Source: Paenibacillus soyae (GTDB lineage Bacteria > Bacillota > Bacilli > Paenibacillales > Paenibacillaceae). From it: a stretch of DNA of 64,000 nucleotides. The translations under genes were made by a program, and so were the position numbers. Within the stretch, counting starts at the first letter, position 1, and each line of letters begins with the position of its first letter. Shown here piece after piece: positions 52,317 through 61,510 of the stretch. The stretch covers positions 186,001-250,000 of the forward strand of contig NZ_JANIPJ010000009.1 of NCBI RefSeq assembly GCF_024623455.1. The letters are read 5' to 3'. The notes beneath the pieces were generated by a model that searched no databases, was not told the origin of the DNA, and saw nothing but the letters and a program-made list of their open reading frames with translations.

Positions 52317-55300
52317 TTGAAAGGTATCATCAAGTTTTCGCTGAATAACAAATTCGCGCTATGGATCATGACGTTCCTCGTCCTGTTCGCCGGCTTGTAC
52401 GCCGGCACGAACATGAAGATGGAGACGATCCCGGACATTACGATTCCGATCGTCAGCGTCACGACCGTATACCCGGGGGCCGCGCCGGAGGAAGTGATGG
52501 AGAAGGTCACGAAGCCGATCGAGCAGAGGACGCGCAATCTGGTCGGCGTCACGAGCGTATCGTCCACGTCAATGGAGAACGCTTCGTCCATCATCATCGA
52601 ATACACGTACGAGACGGATATGGAGAAGGCAGCCGACGAAGTGAAGAACGTCCTGGCGGACCTGACCTTCCCGGAAGGCGTTCAGAATCCGGGCGTATCA
52701 CGCATCAGCTTCAACGCGTTCCCGGTTCTGTCGCTGAGCTTGTCTAACGACCAATTGGATCTGGCTCAGCTGACGAAGCAGGCGACGGATAACATCATCC
52801 CTCGTTTGCAAGGCTTCGAAGGCGTAGCCGACGTCCAGATTTCCGGACAGAACATCGTGAAGGGCGAGCTGACCTTCAATCAGGAGGCGCTGGCGCAGAC
52901 CGGACTGACGCAAGAAGCGGTTCAAGGCATCATTCAAGCCTCCGCCGTGTCGGCTCCGCTTGGCATCTTCGAGTTCGGCGCAACGGAGAAGTCCGTGCTT
53001 GTCGACGGCAACATCACGACGGAAGAGGATCTGAACAATCTAATCCTAATGCCGGGCGTGAAGCTGAGCGACGTGGCCGAGCTAACGGTCGGCGGCGAAG
53101 CCGAATCGATCTCCCGCACGAACGGCAAGGACGCGATCGGCGTCAGCATCGTCAAAGCGGCGGACGCGAATACGGTAGACGTCGTCAACGCGGTCAAAGC
53201 CGAGATCGAAGAGCTGGAGTCCGCGAACGAAGGCCTGGATATTACGGTAGCGTTCGACCAAGGCGAGCCGATCGAAGCCTCCGTGCACACGATGATGAGC
53301 AAAGCCGTCATCGGCGCGCTCTGCGCGATCGTCATCATCCTGTTGTTCCTTCGCAATATCCGTTCGACCATCATCTCCGTCGTGTCCATTCCGCTCTCCA
53401 TCTTGATGGCGATGCTGGCGCTTAACCAAATGGACATTACGCTTAACATCATGACGCTCGGCGCGATTACCGTTGCGATCGGCCGCGTTATCGACGATTC
53501 CATCGTCGTCATCGAAAATATATACAGAAGGATGTCGTTATCCAGCGAGAAGCTGAAAGGCAAAGAGCTGATACTGGAAGCGACGCGCGAAATGTTCGTG
53601 CCGATTATGGCTTCGACCATCGTAACGGTTGCGGTATTCCTGCCGCTCGGCTTCGTATCCGGCATGGTCGGCGAAGTGTTCATGCCGTTCGCGCTGACCG
53701 TCGTGTTCGCGCTTGCGGCTTCCCTGATCGTCGCTATTACGGTCGTGCCGATGATGGCACACATGATGTTCCGCAATGGGCTGAAGGCGAATCAAATTAA
53801 CGAAGAGAAGCCGGGCAGATTGGCGCTGTGGTACAAAGGCGTGCTCAGATGGTCGCTTGATCATAAATTCGTGACGTTCGGCGGCGCCGTGCTGCTGCTC
53901 GTCGGCAGTCTCATGCTTGCCCCCGTCGTCGGCTTCAGCTTCCTGCCGGCAGACGAACAGAAATCGATGATCATCACGTACAACCCGGCTCCGGGCGAGA
54001 CGAAGGAAAACGTCGTCGAGATGGCGCTGGAAGCGGAAAAAATTCTGATGGAACGCGAAGGCGTCACGATCGTCCAATATTCGATCGGCGGCCAGAATCC
54101 GATGAATCCGGGCGCTTCCAAGCAAGCGTTGTTCAACCTGACCTACGACAAGGAATTCGAAGGCTTCACGGAAGAGAAGGAACAGATCGTGCCGCTTCTG
54201 CAAGAGCTGGGCGGACAAGGCGAGTGGAAGGAACAGAACTTCGCGGGCGCGGGCCTTGGCGGCTCCACGATCTCGATGAACGTATACGGACCGGACATGA
54301 AGACCATCCAGCCGGTCGTCGACGAGCTAGTCGCGAAGCTGAACGAAAACGAAGATTTGAAAAAAATCGATTCCAGTCTGGCGGAAACGTACGAGCAATA
54401 CCGCATCGTCGCCGACCGCGAGAAGCTGAGCATGTACGGCCTGACCGCCGGCCAGGTGGCCATGGCGCTTAGCCCGGTCCGCACCGAGCCGGTGCTGACG
54501 ACAATCGAGAAAGACGGCGAAGAAGTGACGGTCTACCTGAGCGTCGAAGAGCGCACGTACAACGATCTGTCCGATCTCGAGAACGTCATGCTTCCATCGC
54601 CTCTAGGCACGCCGGTTGCTCTGAAAGACGTCGTGACCATCGAGGAAGGTGAATCGCCGAATACGATCACTCGTCTGGACGACCGCATCTACGCCTCCGT
54701 CTCCGCGGACGTAACGGCAACGAACGTGGCCGCGGTATCTGCCGAGCTGCAAACGATGATCGACGACATGAAGCTTCCGGGCAACGTCGACATCGATATG
54801 GGCGGCGTTACCGAGCAGATGAACGAGACGTTCTCGCAGCTGGGCCTGGCGATTCTGGCAGCCGTAGCCGTCGTCTATCTCGTGCTTGTGCTGACGTTCG
54901 GCGGCGCGCTGACACCGCTGACGATCTTGTTCTCGCTGCCGTTCACGGTAATCGGCGCGATGCTTGGCTTGCTGATTTTCGGCGAAACGATCAGCGCGAC
55001 GGCATTGATCGGCGCCTTGATGCTGATCGGCATCGTCGTGACGAACGCGATCGTCTTGATCGACCGCGTTATCCACAAGGAACAGGAAGGAATGTCCGTC
55101 CGCGAAGCGCTTCTCGAAGCGGGCGTCACGCGCCTTCGTCCGATTCTGATGACCGCGATCGCGACCGTCGGCGCTCTGCTGCCGCTTGCGTTCGGCTTCG
55201 AGTCGGGAGGCCTGATCTCCAAAGGCATGGCCGTTACCGTTATCGGCGGCTTGACGAGCTCGACGCTCCTCACGCTCATAATCGTGCCGATCGTATACGA

Positions 55301-55361
55301 GTTCCTGAACCGCAAGAGAGCGAAAAAGGCGCAGCTTGAAATGAACGCGGGCAACGCGTAA
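52317..55361 (+). CDS. swrC: RND efflux transporter (SwrC/AcrB type)
   Basis: A 1014-residue resistance-nodulation-division exporter with 12 membrane helices and two large extracytoplasmic loops. The proton-relay aspartates D393-D394 in RVIDDSIVVIEN are intact. The first loop starts PDITIPIVSVTT. No periplasmic adaptor gene accompanies it; B. subtilis SwrC, a surfactin-tolerance exporter, likewise acts without a dedicated adaptor. The TTG start has GAGGAGTGG upstream. Substrate here is unknown; the swrC name denotes the closest family. Confidence 0.87.
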   Translation: MKGIIKFSLNNKFALWIMTFLVLFAGLYAGTNMKMETIPDITIPIVSVTTVYPGAAPEEVMEKVTKPIEQRTRNLVGVTSVSSTSMENASSIIIEYTYETDMEKAADEVKNVLADLTFPEGVQNPGVSRISFNAFPVLSLSLSNDQLDLAQLTKQATDNIIPRLQGFEGVADVQISGQNIVKGELTFNQEALAQTGLTQEAVQGIIQASAVSAPLGIFEFGATEKSVLVDGNITTEEDLNNLILMPGVKLSDVAELTVGGEAESISRTNGKDAIGVSIVKAADANTVDVVNAVKAEIEELESANEGLDITVAFDQGEPIEASVHTMMSKAVIGALCAIVIILLFLRNIRSTIISVVSIPLSILMAMLALNQMDITLNIMTLGAITVAIGRVIDDSIVVIENIYRRMSLSSEKLKGKELILEATREMFVPIMASTIVTVAVFLPLGFVSGMVGEVFMPFALTVVFALAASLIVAITVVPMMAHMMFRNGLKANQINEEKPGRLALWYKGVLRWSLDHKFVTFGGAVLLLVGSLMLAPVVGFSFLPADEQKSMIITYNPAPGETKENVVEMALEAEKILMEREGVTIVQYSIGGQNPMNPGASKQALFNLTYDKEFEGFTEEKEQIVPLLQELGGQGEWKEQNFAGAGLGGSTISMNVYGPDMKTIQPVVDELVAKLNENEDLKKIDSSLAETYEQYRIVADREKLSMYGLTAGQVAMALSPVRTEPVLTTIEKDGEEVTVYLSVEERTYNDLSDLENVMLPSPLGTPVALKDVVTIEEGESPNTITRLDDRIYASVSADVTATNVAAVSAELQTMIDDMKLPGNVDIDMGGVTEQMNETFSQLGLAILAAVAVVYLVLVLTFGGALTPLTILFSLPFTVIGAMLGLLIFGETISATALIGALMLIGIVVTNAIVLIDRVIHKEQEGMSVREALLEAGVTRLRPILMTAIATVGALLPLAFGFESGGLISKGMAVTVIGGLTSSTLLTLIIVPIVYEFLNRKRAKKAQLEMNAGNA

Positions 55362-55369
55362 CCCAGCAG

Positions 55370-55406
55370 GTCCCATGGACGATTTGTCCATGGGACTTTC
55401 TTTTTT
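55370..55406 (+). terminator. Terminator after the RND gene
   Basis: GTCCCATGGAC and GTCCATGGGAC form a perfect 11-bp stem around GATTT, then TTTCTTTTTT. Confidence 0.92.
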
Positions 55407-55454
55407 GTTATAATGCTGGCATAGGATCGAAAGCATGAGGAGAGTGACAGCGAA

Positions 55455-56327
55455 ATGGCATCCGAGATGAAGAAGGTAGGGTTTATCGGAACGGGCGTTA
55501 TGGGCGGGAGCATGGCCGGACACTTGAAGGATGGCGGCTATGAGGTGCATATTTATACAAGAACCAAGTCGAAAGCGGAGGAGCTTATTGCCGGAGGCAT
55601 GATTTGGCATAACGCCCCTGCGGGATTGGCGCGGGAATGCGATGTCATCATTACGATGGTGGGCTATCCGAGCGATGTCGAGGAAATTTACTTCGGCGGT
55701 GACGGCCTGATTGCGGCCGCGAAGCCGGGCGCTTATTTGATCGATATGACAACGTCCAGCCCGGCGCTTGCCGTGAGGATCTATGAGGCCGCTAAGGCCC
55801 GCGGCCTGCATGCGCTTGACGCGCCGGTTTCCGGCGGAGACGTTGGCGCGAGGAACGCTGCTTTGTCCATTATGGCAGGGGGAGACAAGGCGGCATTCGA
55901 TGCGGTCTACCCGATCTTCGAGCGGATGGGCAAACAAATTTTGCTGCAGGGTGCGGCGGGAGCCGGGCAGCATACGAAGATGGCGAATCAAATCGCGATC
56001 GCCTCGAATATGGTCGGCGTCTGCGAAGCGCTGATCTACGCCAAAAACGCCGGGCTTGATCTGGATGGCGTGCTGCAAAGCATTAGCACGGGAGCCGCAG
56101 GAAGCTGGTCGCTTAGCAATCTGGCGCCTCGCATGATCGCGGGAAATTTCGAGCCGGGCTTTTATGTCAAGCATTTCATCAAAGATATGGGCATCGCGCT
56201 TGACTCCGCTCAGAAGATGGGAATCGAGCTCCCGGGTCTTGCGCTGGCGCGCGACCTGTATATGCGGATCGCGGACGCCGGGCTGGCGGACAAAGGCACG
56301 CATGCTCTCTATTTGGCCTGGGATTAG
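55455..56327 (+). CDS. garR: NAD(P)-dependent beta-hydroxyacid dehydrogenase (tartronate semialdehyde reductase-like)
   Basis: A 290-residue 3-hydroxyisobutyrate dehydrogenase superfamily enzyme. Rossmann motif GFIGTGVMGG is at 9-18, the substrate motif DAPVSGGDVGA near 115, and the catalytic lysine in HTKMANQ near 178. The glycerate kinase gene next door suggests reduction of tartronate semialdehyde to glycerate, but 3-hydroxyisobutyrate or succinic semialdehyde remain possible. GAGGAGAGTG precedes the ATG. Confidence 0.83.
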   Translation: MASEMKKVGFIGTGVMGGSMAGHLKDGGYEVHIYTRTKSKAEELIAGGMIWHNAPAGLARECDVIITMVGYPSDVEEIYFGGDGLIAAAKPGAYLIDMTTSSPALAVRIYEAAKARGLHALDAPVSGGDVGARNAALSIMAGGDKAAFDAVYPIFERMGKQILLQGAAGAGQHTKMANQIAIASNMVGVCEALIYAKNAGLDLDGVLQSISTGAAGSWSLSNLAPRMIAGNFEPGFYVKHFIKDMGIALDSAQKMGIELPGLALARDLYMRIADAGLADKGTHALYLAWD

Positions 56328-56358
56328 CTAGTCGACTGGTAAGAAGGAGGTGCCTGCC

Positions 56359-57507
56359 GTGAAAGTCGTGTTAGCGTTCGATTCATTCAAAGGAAGCCTG
56401 ACTTCAAGCGAGGCCGGCGCTGCCGCCGCGCTCGGCGTTCGGGCGGTATTTCCTGACGCGGAGTGCAAGATTATAGTGCTTGCGGATGGCGGCGAAGGCA
56501 CAGTCGAAGCGGCCGTAGGAGCGGCCGGAGGCGTCTACTTGCCGCTTCAGGTCGCAGGCCCGCTCGGAGAACCGGTGGAAGCACGCGCCGGGATCATAAT
56601 CGATGAAGCGACGGGCGAGAGAACGGCCGTGCTGGAGACGGCGAACATTTGCGGTCTTACGCTCATACCGCCACCTCTGCTCAATCCGGAGCGAACAAGC
56701 TCGCGAGGACTTGGCGAGGCTATTCGAATGCTGCTCGATTCGGGCCTAAGGCGATTGGTTGTGGGACTTGGAGGAAGCGGGACGAACGACGGCGGACTCG
56801 GCATGCTGGCCGCCCTTGGGGCCGAGCTTCACGATGAACGGGGGCAGACGCTGTATGGCACGGGCGGCGACTTGCTTCGGCTCGGCGGCATGGAGCTGTC
56901 CGGGCTCGACGAACGGCTCTGGGAATGCCGGATCATCGTCGCCTCGGACGTCACGAACCCTTTATGTGGACCGAACGGCGCCTCTCTGACGTACGGGAAG
57001 CAGAAGGGCGCGAGCTTCGAGCAGCGAACCAAGCTTGACGAAGCGTTGGAGCGGTACAGCAGGATGCTCGAAGCTAAGCTGGGCGGGGGGAGCTGGCGGG
57101 ACGCGGCCGGGGCAGGCGCGGCGGGAGGTCTGGGCTTTGCTTTTCTTGCGCTGGGCGGGCAGATGGTCAGCGGAGCCGAATGGCTCATGCGCCTTGCGGC
57201 TTTCCAGGAAAAATTGAGGGAAGCGGATTGGGTGCTGACAGGCGAAGGGAGAAGCGACGCAAGCACGGCTAACGGCAAGCTACCTTGGCGCGTCTTGGAG
57301 GCGGCCCGCAGGGCGGGGACGAAATGCGTACTGTTGTCCGGCAGCTTTGGCGAAGGAAGCGAAGAGCTCGAAGCCGGTTATGCGGGATGCTTCTCGATCA
57401 TGAGCGGTCCCGCCGATGTCCAATTCGGGATGGAGCATGCGGCGATGCTTCTTGAACAGTCGTCAAGGCGGGTTTTTAGGCTGATATCCGGAATCGGTCA
57501 AGGATAA
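56359..57507 (+). CDS. glxK: Glycerate kinase
   Basis: A 382-residue GlxK-family (glycerate 2-kinase type I) enzyme phosphorylating D-glycerate to a phosphoglycerate. Typical segments are the N-terminal LAFDSFKGSLTS, ADGGEGTVEA and GLGGSGTNDGG. GTG 56359 has AAGGAGG 8 bases upstream; the in-frame GTG 56350 overlaps that site. Paired with the dehydrogenase upstream it could carry tartronate semialdehyde into glycolysis; no glyoxylate carboligase gene is nearby. Confidence 0.92.
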   Translation: MKVVLAFDSFKGSLTSSEAGAAAALGVRAVFPDAECKIIVLADGGEGTVEAAVGAAGGVYLPLQVAGPLGEPVEARAGIIIDEATGERTAVLETANICGLTLIPPPLLNPERTSSRGLGEAIRMLLDSGLRRLVVGLGGSGTNDGGLGMLAALGAELHDERGQTLYGTGGDLLRLGGMELSGLDERLWECRIIVASDVTNPLCGPNGASLTYGKQKGASFEQRTKLDEALERYSRMLEAKLGGGSWRDAAGAGAAGGLGFAFLALGGQMVSGAEWLMRLAAFQEKLREADWVLTGEGRSDASTANGKLPWRVLEAARRAGTKCVLLSGSFGEGSEELEAGYAGCFSIMSGPADVQFGMEHAAMLLEQSSRRVFRLISGIGQG

Positions 57508-57540
57508 ATCGCCCTCGATTTGGTTAAGCTAACCGTAAGT

Positions 57541-57939
57541 ATGCCTCGGAAGCAAAGGAGGTGGTTCGCTATTATTGGCCAGGTCGTGGTGAAAGCGATA
57601 TTTTTATTGCTCAGCATGTCCTATCCCGAGACGATCCAAGCGGACAGCTCCGCCGTTCAGATCGCTTCCCCCAGCTACGCGAAGTGGGGCAGGATCGCCA
57701 TGGAAGAGACGGCGAAAGCGTATCGAAGCGCGTCCATCGTGGATTACAAGTACGAAGGAAGGTTCCGCGGCGGCGGGGAAGAGGACGAAGAACGGTTTCT
57801 TCTTTGGCTGAAGCAGGACGGGCGGGAATTCGGCGTTCGCGTCACGCTTACCGTGCGGACGGATACGCTTGTGTCCGTGAAGCTGAGGGAAGTGCAGCCG
57901 AATGGATACACGCGCTCCGGGCGGCGCGGACAAACCTAG
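57541..57939 (+). CDS. DUF3889-like small exported protein
   Basis: About 132 residues with an N-terminal signal peptide (basic MPRKQRRW, hydrophobic stretch to MSYPETIQA) and a mature part starting near YAKWGRIAMEETAKAY. The second half (LWLKQDGREFGVRVTLTV) resembles the B. subtilis YqzG/DUF3889 family, of unknown function. The start is unclear: ATG 57541 lacks a ribosome binding site, while a strong AAAGGAGGTGG (57554-57564) lies before in-frame ATT codons at 57571 and 57574 that would give a normal signal peptide. TTG 57520 is another option. Confidence 0.68.
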   Translation: MPRKQRRWFAIIGQVVVKAIFLLLSMSYPETIQADSSAVQIASPSYAKWGRIAMEETAKAYRSASIVDYKYEGRFRGGGEEDEERFLLWLKQDGREFGVRVTLTVRTDTLVSVKLREVQPNGYTRSGRRGQT

Positions 57940-57948
57940 AATGAACAG

Positions 57949-58008
57949 AGCGAAGAAACGCCATACACGGCCGTCATGCGGCGCGTCAGGCGTGCTTCGC
58001 TTTTTTTT
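57949..58008 (+). terminator. Terminator after the DUF3889-like gene
   Basis: AGCGAAG pairs with CTTCGCT, with inner GC-rich pairs, followed by eight T. Confidence 0.75.
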
Positions 58009-58012
58009 ATGG

Positions 58013-58035
58013 ACTTATTGAACAACTTCTTAAAG
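58013..58035. repeat. Possible end fragment of the interspersed element
   Basis: CTTATTGAACAAC followed by TTCTTAAAGG resembles the right end and flank of the miaB-leader copy (CTTTTTTGAACAAC then CTTATAAAGG). The match is short and could be chance. Confidence 0.3.
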
Positions 58036-58133
58036 GGTGGATTTGGAAAAAAGCAACTAAACGGCCTTTATTTCCGTTATTATGAAGATGGACATATTGA
58101 TGGACGATTTAATAAAGAAATGAGGTTGCGCTT

Positions 58134-60539
58134 GTGAACGTAAGGCTGAAAAAAACGTATGCCGTCATTACGCTGGCACTAGCGGCGGTCATGCTGCTTA
58201 CCGGCTTGCCGATGCAGAGGGCCGAAGCCGCGCCGGATGACGGATCGATCGAGGTTCAGAGCCAGGTTGGCTTAGGCGGCAGATACAAAGAGGAAAAGTG
58301 GTATCCCCTGCGGTTAACGCTGACAAACAACACGGAAGAGAATCTATCCGGAGAAGCGGTATTGTCCGTGGTCTCCCAAACCGGCATGACGACGGATTAT
58401 TTGGTCCCCGTCGATTTGCCGGCCGGTACTCCGGTTGGAATCACGATCGGACTGCCGGGGACGAAATTGCTAGTAAGCGAAAGCAAGCTGCGGTTCTTCG
58501 AAGGCTCTTATAAAAACGGCGATACGATAGAGATGTCCGGAACGACGAACTTCACGGCCCAGTCGCTGACCGGTTACGCGATCGGCGTCGTGTCCGGCGA
58601 TCCGGACACGATGAATTTCATGCCTATGCTGAATCAGAAGGGATACGAGATCACGGTTTTGCCGATTCAGCCGGACGAGCTGCCGGAGGAATCGGAGCTG
58701 CTCGACATGCTGGACACGCTAGTCATTAACGATTTCGCTACAACCGATTGGAGCGACGGCGTCGTGCAGGCGATCAAGGATTGGGTCGCGCGCGGGGGCA
58801 CCCTCGTCTTATCCGGCGGAGCCGGCTATGACAAGACGGCGGAGGCGTTCGCCGAGCTCGCGCCGGTGACCGTCTCGGGAACCGCCGCGCTGGAAACGGC
58901 CGGCAGCCTGTCCCGGGCTTCGGGAGAGTCGCTCGAGCTGACGGCGCCGTTAACCGTCTCGGCCGGCAAGCTGACACCGGGAGCGGCGACCGTCATCCAA
59001 GAAGGAGAGCTGCCGCTTGCCGCTACGCGGAGCTATGGATTCGGCACGGTGTTATATACCGCGTTCGATCCTTCGCTGGAGCCCATGTCCTCTTGGCCGG
59101 GCAGCGCCCCGCTTTGGTCGAAGCTGCTTCAGCATAACTTGTCCAGTCTGCAGGGGATGGGCGGAGCTGTTCAACTGGGCAACACGTATAACGACAATAT
59201 GATGTGGACGCTCACGCAGCTGGTCGACTTGTTCCCATCGATCAAGCCGCCTTCCTTCGGACTTCTGGTCGGCATGTTCGCCTTGTATGTTCTTATCGTC
59301 GCCCCTATTCTCTATATCGTACTCGCGAAGCTGGACCGCAGGGAATGGGGCTGGTGGCTGATCCCTTCGCTTGCCCTGCTCTCGGGCGTGCTCATTTTCG
59401 TCGTTGGAGCGGGCGACAAACGGAACACGAACGTCCATACGATCGAGATTGTAGAGCTCGCCGCGGACGGTCAGGCAGTCGTATCCGGCGCGGCGGCTAT
59501 TTTCTCCCCGAACGGAGGGGCGCTGACGGCGGATTTCGAACGCAAGCAGCCTGCGCGGCTCTATTCGGATTCTTCCATGGGCGGGAACTCTTCGCTCGTA
59601 TTTAACGGCGAGTATCAATTGCGGGACGATGGCAGCCGTATGCAGGCCATCTGGCGCAATGTGCCTTATTGGTCGACGCGCAAGCTGTGGATGGACCGCA
59701 GAGTAGCCGATCCGGCCGAGAAGGGCAGCATCGGCATCGCTTATGAACAGGAGAACGGATCCAATAAGCTGGTCGTGACGAATCATACAACGGCGGATCT
59801 GACGAACGTCTCGCTGCTGATGAACGGGTCTGTCCACCCGATCGGCGACTTGAAGCAAGGGGACAGCGGCTCGATCGTCATGCCGAAGTCCATCACCGTC
59901 CCCCAGCCGGGAGTCTATTATTCTTACGCCGATTCGATTTTCCCGTATTCCGGTTCTTCCAACTCGGACTCTTTTGGCAGAGAGCGCCAAATGACGGACA
60001 ATTATTTCAATCAGAATAACGGCGCGCTGTTCACCCTGGATCCGGTTGTCGTAGGCTACAGCAAGGATCAGGAAGCTGCGTTCGAGACGGACGGCGGCAA
60101 GGCGAGGACGGATCGTCTGACGATGTGGGTGAAGCGGCTCGACCCGGTCGAGCGCAGCGGCGAGCGCGTGCTCGTGCCGGCCGGCGCCATGAAGCCGATC
60201 GTCACTTCGAGCACGCTTAGCTATATGAATCACTACGGCAATGGCGTCGTTAATCTGTCCGCAGGAGAAATGATTCTGGAATACATGACGCCGGCGAATT
60301 ATAACGTGGCGTACGACAAGCTGGACATCCAGTTTAATTTAGGCTATGCGAATCCGAACATGAAATGGAGCATTTGGCGGGAAGGAACGGGCGAATGGAC
60401 GCCGATCGGCGGGGCGCTCGGGGCTCCTGACGACTATTTGGTCGATGGCCAGACGATCCGGATCAAGCTGGAATCGGCCGCGGACGGCGATACCATATTC
60501 CCGTACGTGACGCTGGAAGGAGAGGAGCTGACCCCATGA
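58134..60539 (+). CDS. Large exported membrane protein with GATase-like domain
   Basis: An 801-residue protein I cannot name. A signal peptide (MNVRLKKTYAVITLALAAVM... to AEAA, about residues 1-33) leads to a beta-rich region (WYPLRLTLTNNTEENL). A segment at about 190-230 (DTLVINDF, AIKDWVARGGTLVLSGG) resembles the class I glutamine-amidotransferase-like fold seen in membrane proteins of this kind. Two transmembrane helices lie at about 375-400 and 406-427, then a 370-residue C-terminal domain predicted outside. The GTG start is preceded by GAGG. It overlaps the ABC ATPase gene by 4 bases, so it probably works with that transporter. Confidence 0.8.
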   Translation: MNVRLKKTYAVITLALAAVMLLTGLPMQRAEAAPDDGSIEVQSQVGLGGRYKEEKWYPLRLTLTNNTEENLSGEAVLSVVSQTGMTTDYLVPVDLPAGTPVGITIGLPGTKLLVSESKLRFFEGSYKNGDTIEMSGTTNFTAQSLTGYAIGVVSGDPDTMNFMPMLNQKGYEITVLPIQPDELPEESELLDMLDTLVINDFATTDWSDGVVQAIKDWVARGGTLVLSGGAGYDKTAEAFAELAPVTVSGTAALETAGSLSRASGESLELTAPLTVSAGKLTPGAATVIQEGELPLAATRSYGFGTVLYTAFDPSLEPMSSWPGSAPLWSKLLQHNLSSLQGMGGAVQLGNTYNDNMMWTLTQLVDLFPSIKPPSFGLLVGMFALYVLIVAPILYIVLAKLDRREWGWWLIPSLALLSGVLIFVVGAGDKRNTNVHTIEIVELAADGQAVVSGAAAIFSPNGGALTADFERKQPARLYSDSSMGGNSSLVFNGEYQLRDDGSRMQAIWRNVPYWSTRKLWMDRRVADPAEKGSIGIAYEQENGSNKLVVTNHTTADLTNVSLLMNGSVHPIGDLKQGDSGSIVMPKSITVPQPGVYYSYADSIFPYSGSSNSDSFGRERQMTDNYFNQNNGALFTLDPVVVGYSKDQEAAFETDGGKARTDRLTMWVKRLDPVERSGERVLVPAGAMKPIVTSSTLSYMNHYGNGVVNLSAGEMILEYMTPANYNVAYDKLDIQFNLGYANPNMKWSIWREGTGEWTPIGGALGAPDDYLVDGQTIRIKLESAADGDTIFPYVTLEGEELTP

Positions 60540-61510
60540 ATACGCAGCTGATCGAAGAAAGAGAGGCGGAAGCGCCGATGATCGAAATACGCGGTCTCGC
60601 CAAATCGTTCGGAAGCTTCCACGCGCTGAAAGGCATCGATCTGACGATTCCGAAAGGAACGGTGTTCGGCTTCGTTGGTCCGAACGGAGCGGGCAAATCG
60701 ACGACGATGCTCATTCTGTCGACGCTGCTGGCTCCCAGCGCCGGCTATGCCAAGGTAGGCGGCTTCGACGTCACGAAGCATCCCCATGAGGTTAGGAAGC
60801 GGATCGGATACATGCCGGATTTCTTCGGCGTGTACGATCAATTCAAGACGCTGGAATATTTGCATTTCTATGGAGCGAGCTATGGTATTCCAAAGGCGGA
60901 GCGGGAGGCGCTTATTCCGCAGCTGCTGGAGCTGGTCAACCTGAGCGACAAGAAGGACGCGTACGTCGATTCGCTGTCCAGGGGGATGAAGCAGCGGCTG
61001 TGCTTGGCGCGATGCCTTGTGCATGATCCGGATCTGCTCATTCTGGACGAACCGGCATCGGGTCTGGATCCACGGGCGCGTATCGAGATGCGCGAAATTT
61101 TGAAGGAATTGAAGGCGATGGGCAAAACGATTATCATCTCATCCCATATTCTGCCGGAGCTCGCGGAGATGGTGGACGAAATCGGCGTCATCGAGCACGG
61201 CCAGATGGTTGCGGTCGGCAATGTGGCGGATATTCAAAGCCGGCTTCGCGTCAAGCGTTTCCTTCATATCCGTCTGCTCGACCGGCTGGAAGAGGCCGAG
61301 AACTTCCTGAGAGAGCGTCCCCACGTCAATCGCTTGCTGCGGGATGAACGAGGCCTGCAAATCCATTTCGGAGGCGATGACGCGGAGCAGGCGGAGCTGC
61401 TCGGTTCGCTCATGAGCGCCGGGTTCCGCGTCGTGTCGTTCAGCGAAGCGCAGACGAACCTGGAGGACGTATTCCTGGAAATAACCAAGGGAGGAGGTGT
61501 TGACGAATGA
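60536..61510 (+). CDS. ABC transporter ATP-binding protein (ABC-2 type)
   Basis: A 324-residue ATPase. Walker A GPNGAGKST is near residue 48, signature LSRGMKQR near 150 and Walker B LLILDEPASGLDP near 170. The switch histidine is in ISSHILPE. About 100 C-terminal residues follow the ATPase core, as in ABC-2 export and gliding-type systems. It overlaps the gene before and the permease after by 4 bases each, so all three are coupled. Confidence 0.92.
   Translation: MNTQLIEEREAEAPMIEIRGLAKSFGSFHALKGIDLTIPKGTVFGFVGPNGAGKSTTMLILSTLLAPSAGYAKVGGFDVTKHPHEVRKRIGYMPDFFGVYDQFKTLEYLHFYGASYGIPKAEREALIPQLLELVNLSDKKDAYVDSLSRGMKQRLCLARCLVHDPDLLILDEPASGLDPRARIEMREILKELKAMGKTIIISSHILPELAEMVDEIGVIEHGQMVAVGNVADIQSRLRVKRFLHIRLLDRLEEAENFLRERPHVNRLLRDERGLQIHFGGDDAEQAELLGSLMSAGFRVVSFSEAQTNLEDVFLEITKGGGVDE

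Noticed and set aside
54603..56303. A 566-codon minus-strand open frame across the RND gene end and the dehydrogenase gene
   Set aside because: It spans a terminator and two well-supported + strand genes and encodes an Arg/His-rich sequence without known motifs.
59052..60233. A 393-codon minus-strand frame opposite the large exported protein
   Set aside because: The + strand product has a signal peptide and membrane helices and is coupled to the next gene; the antisense product has neither.
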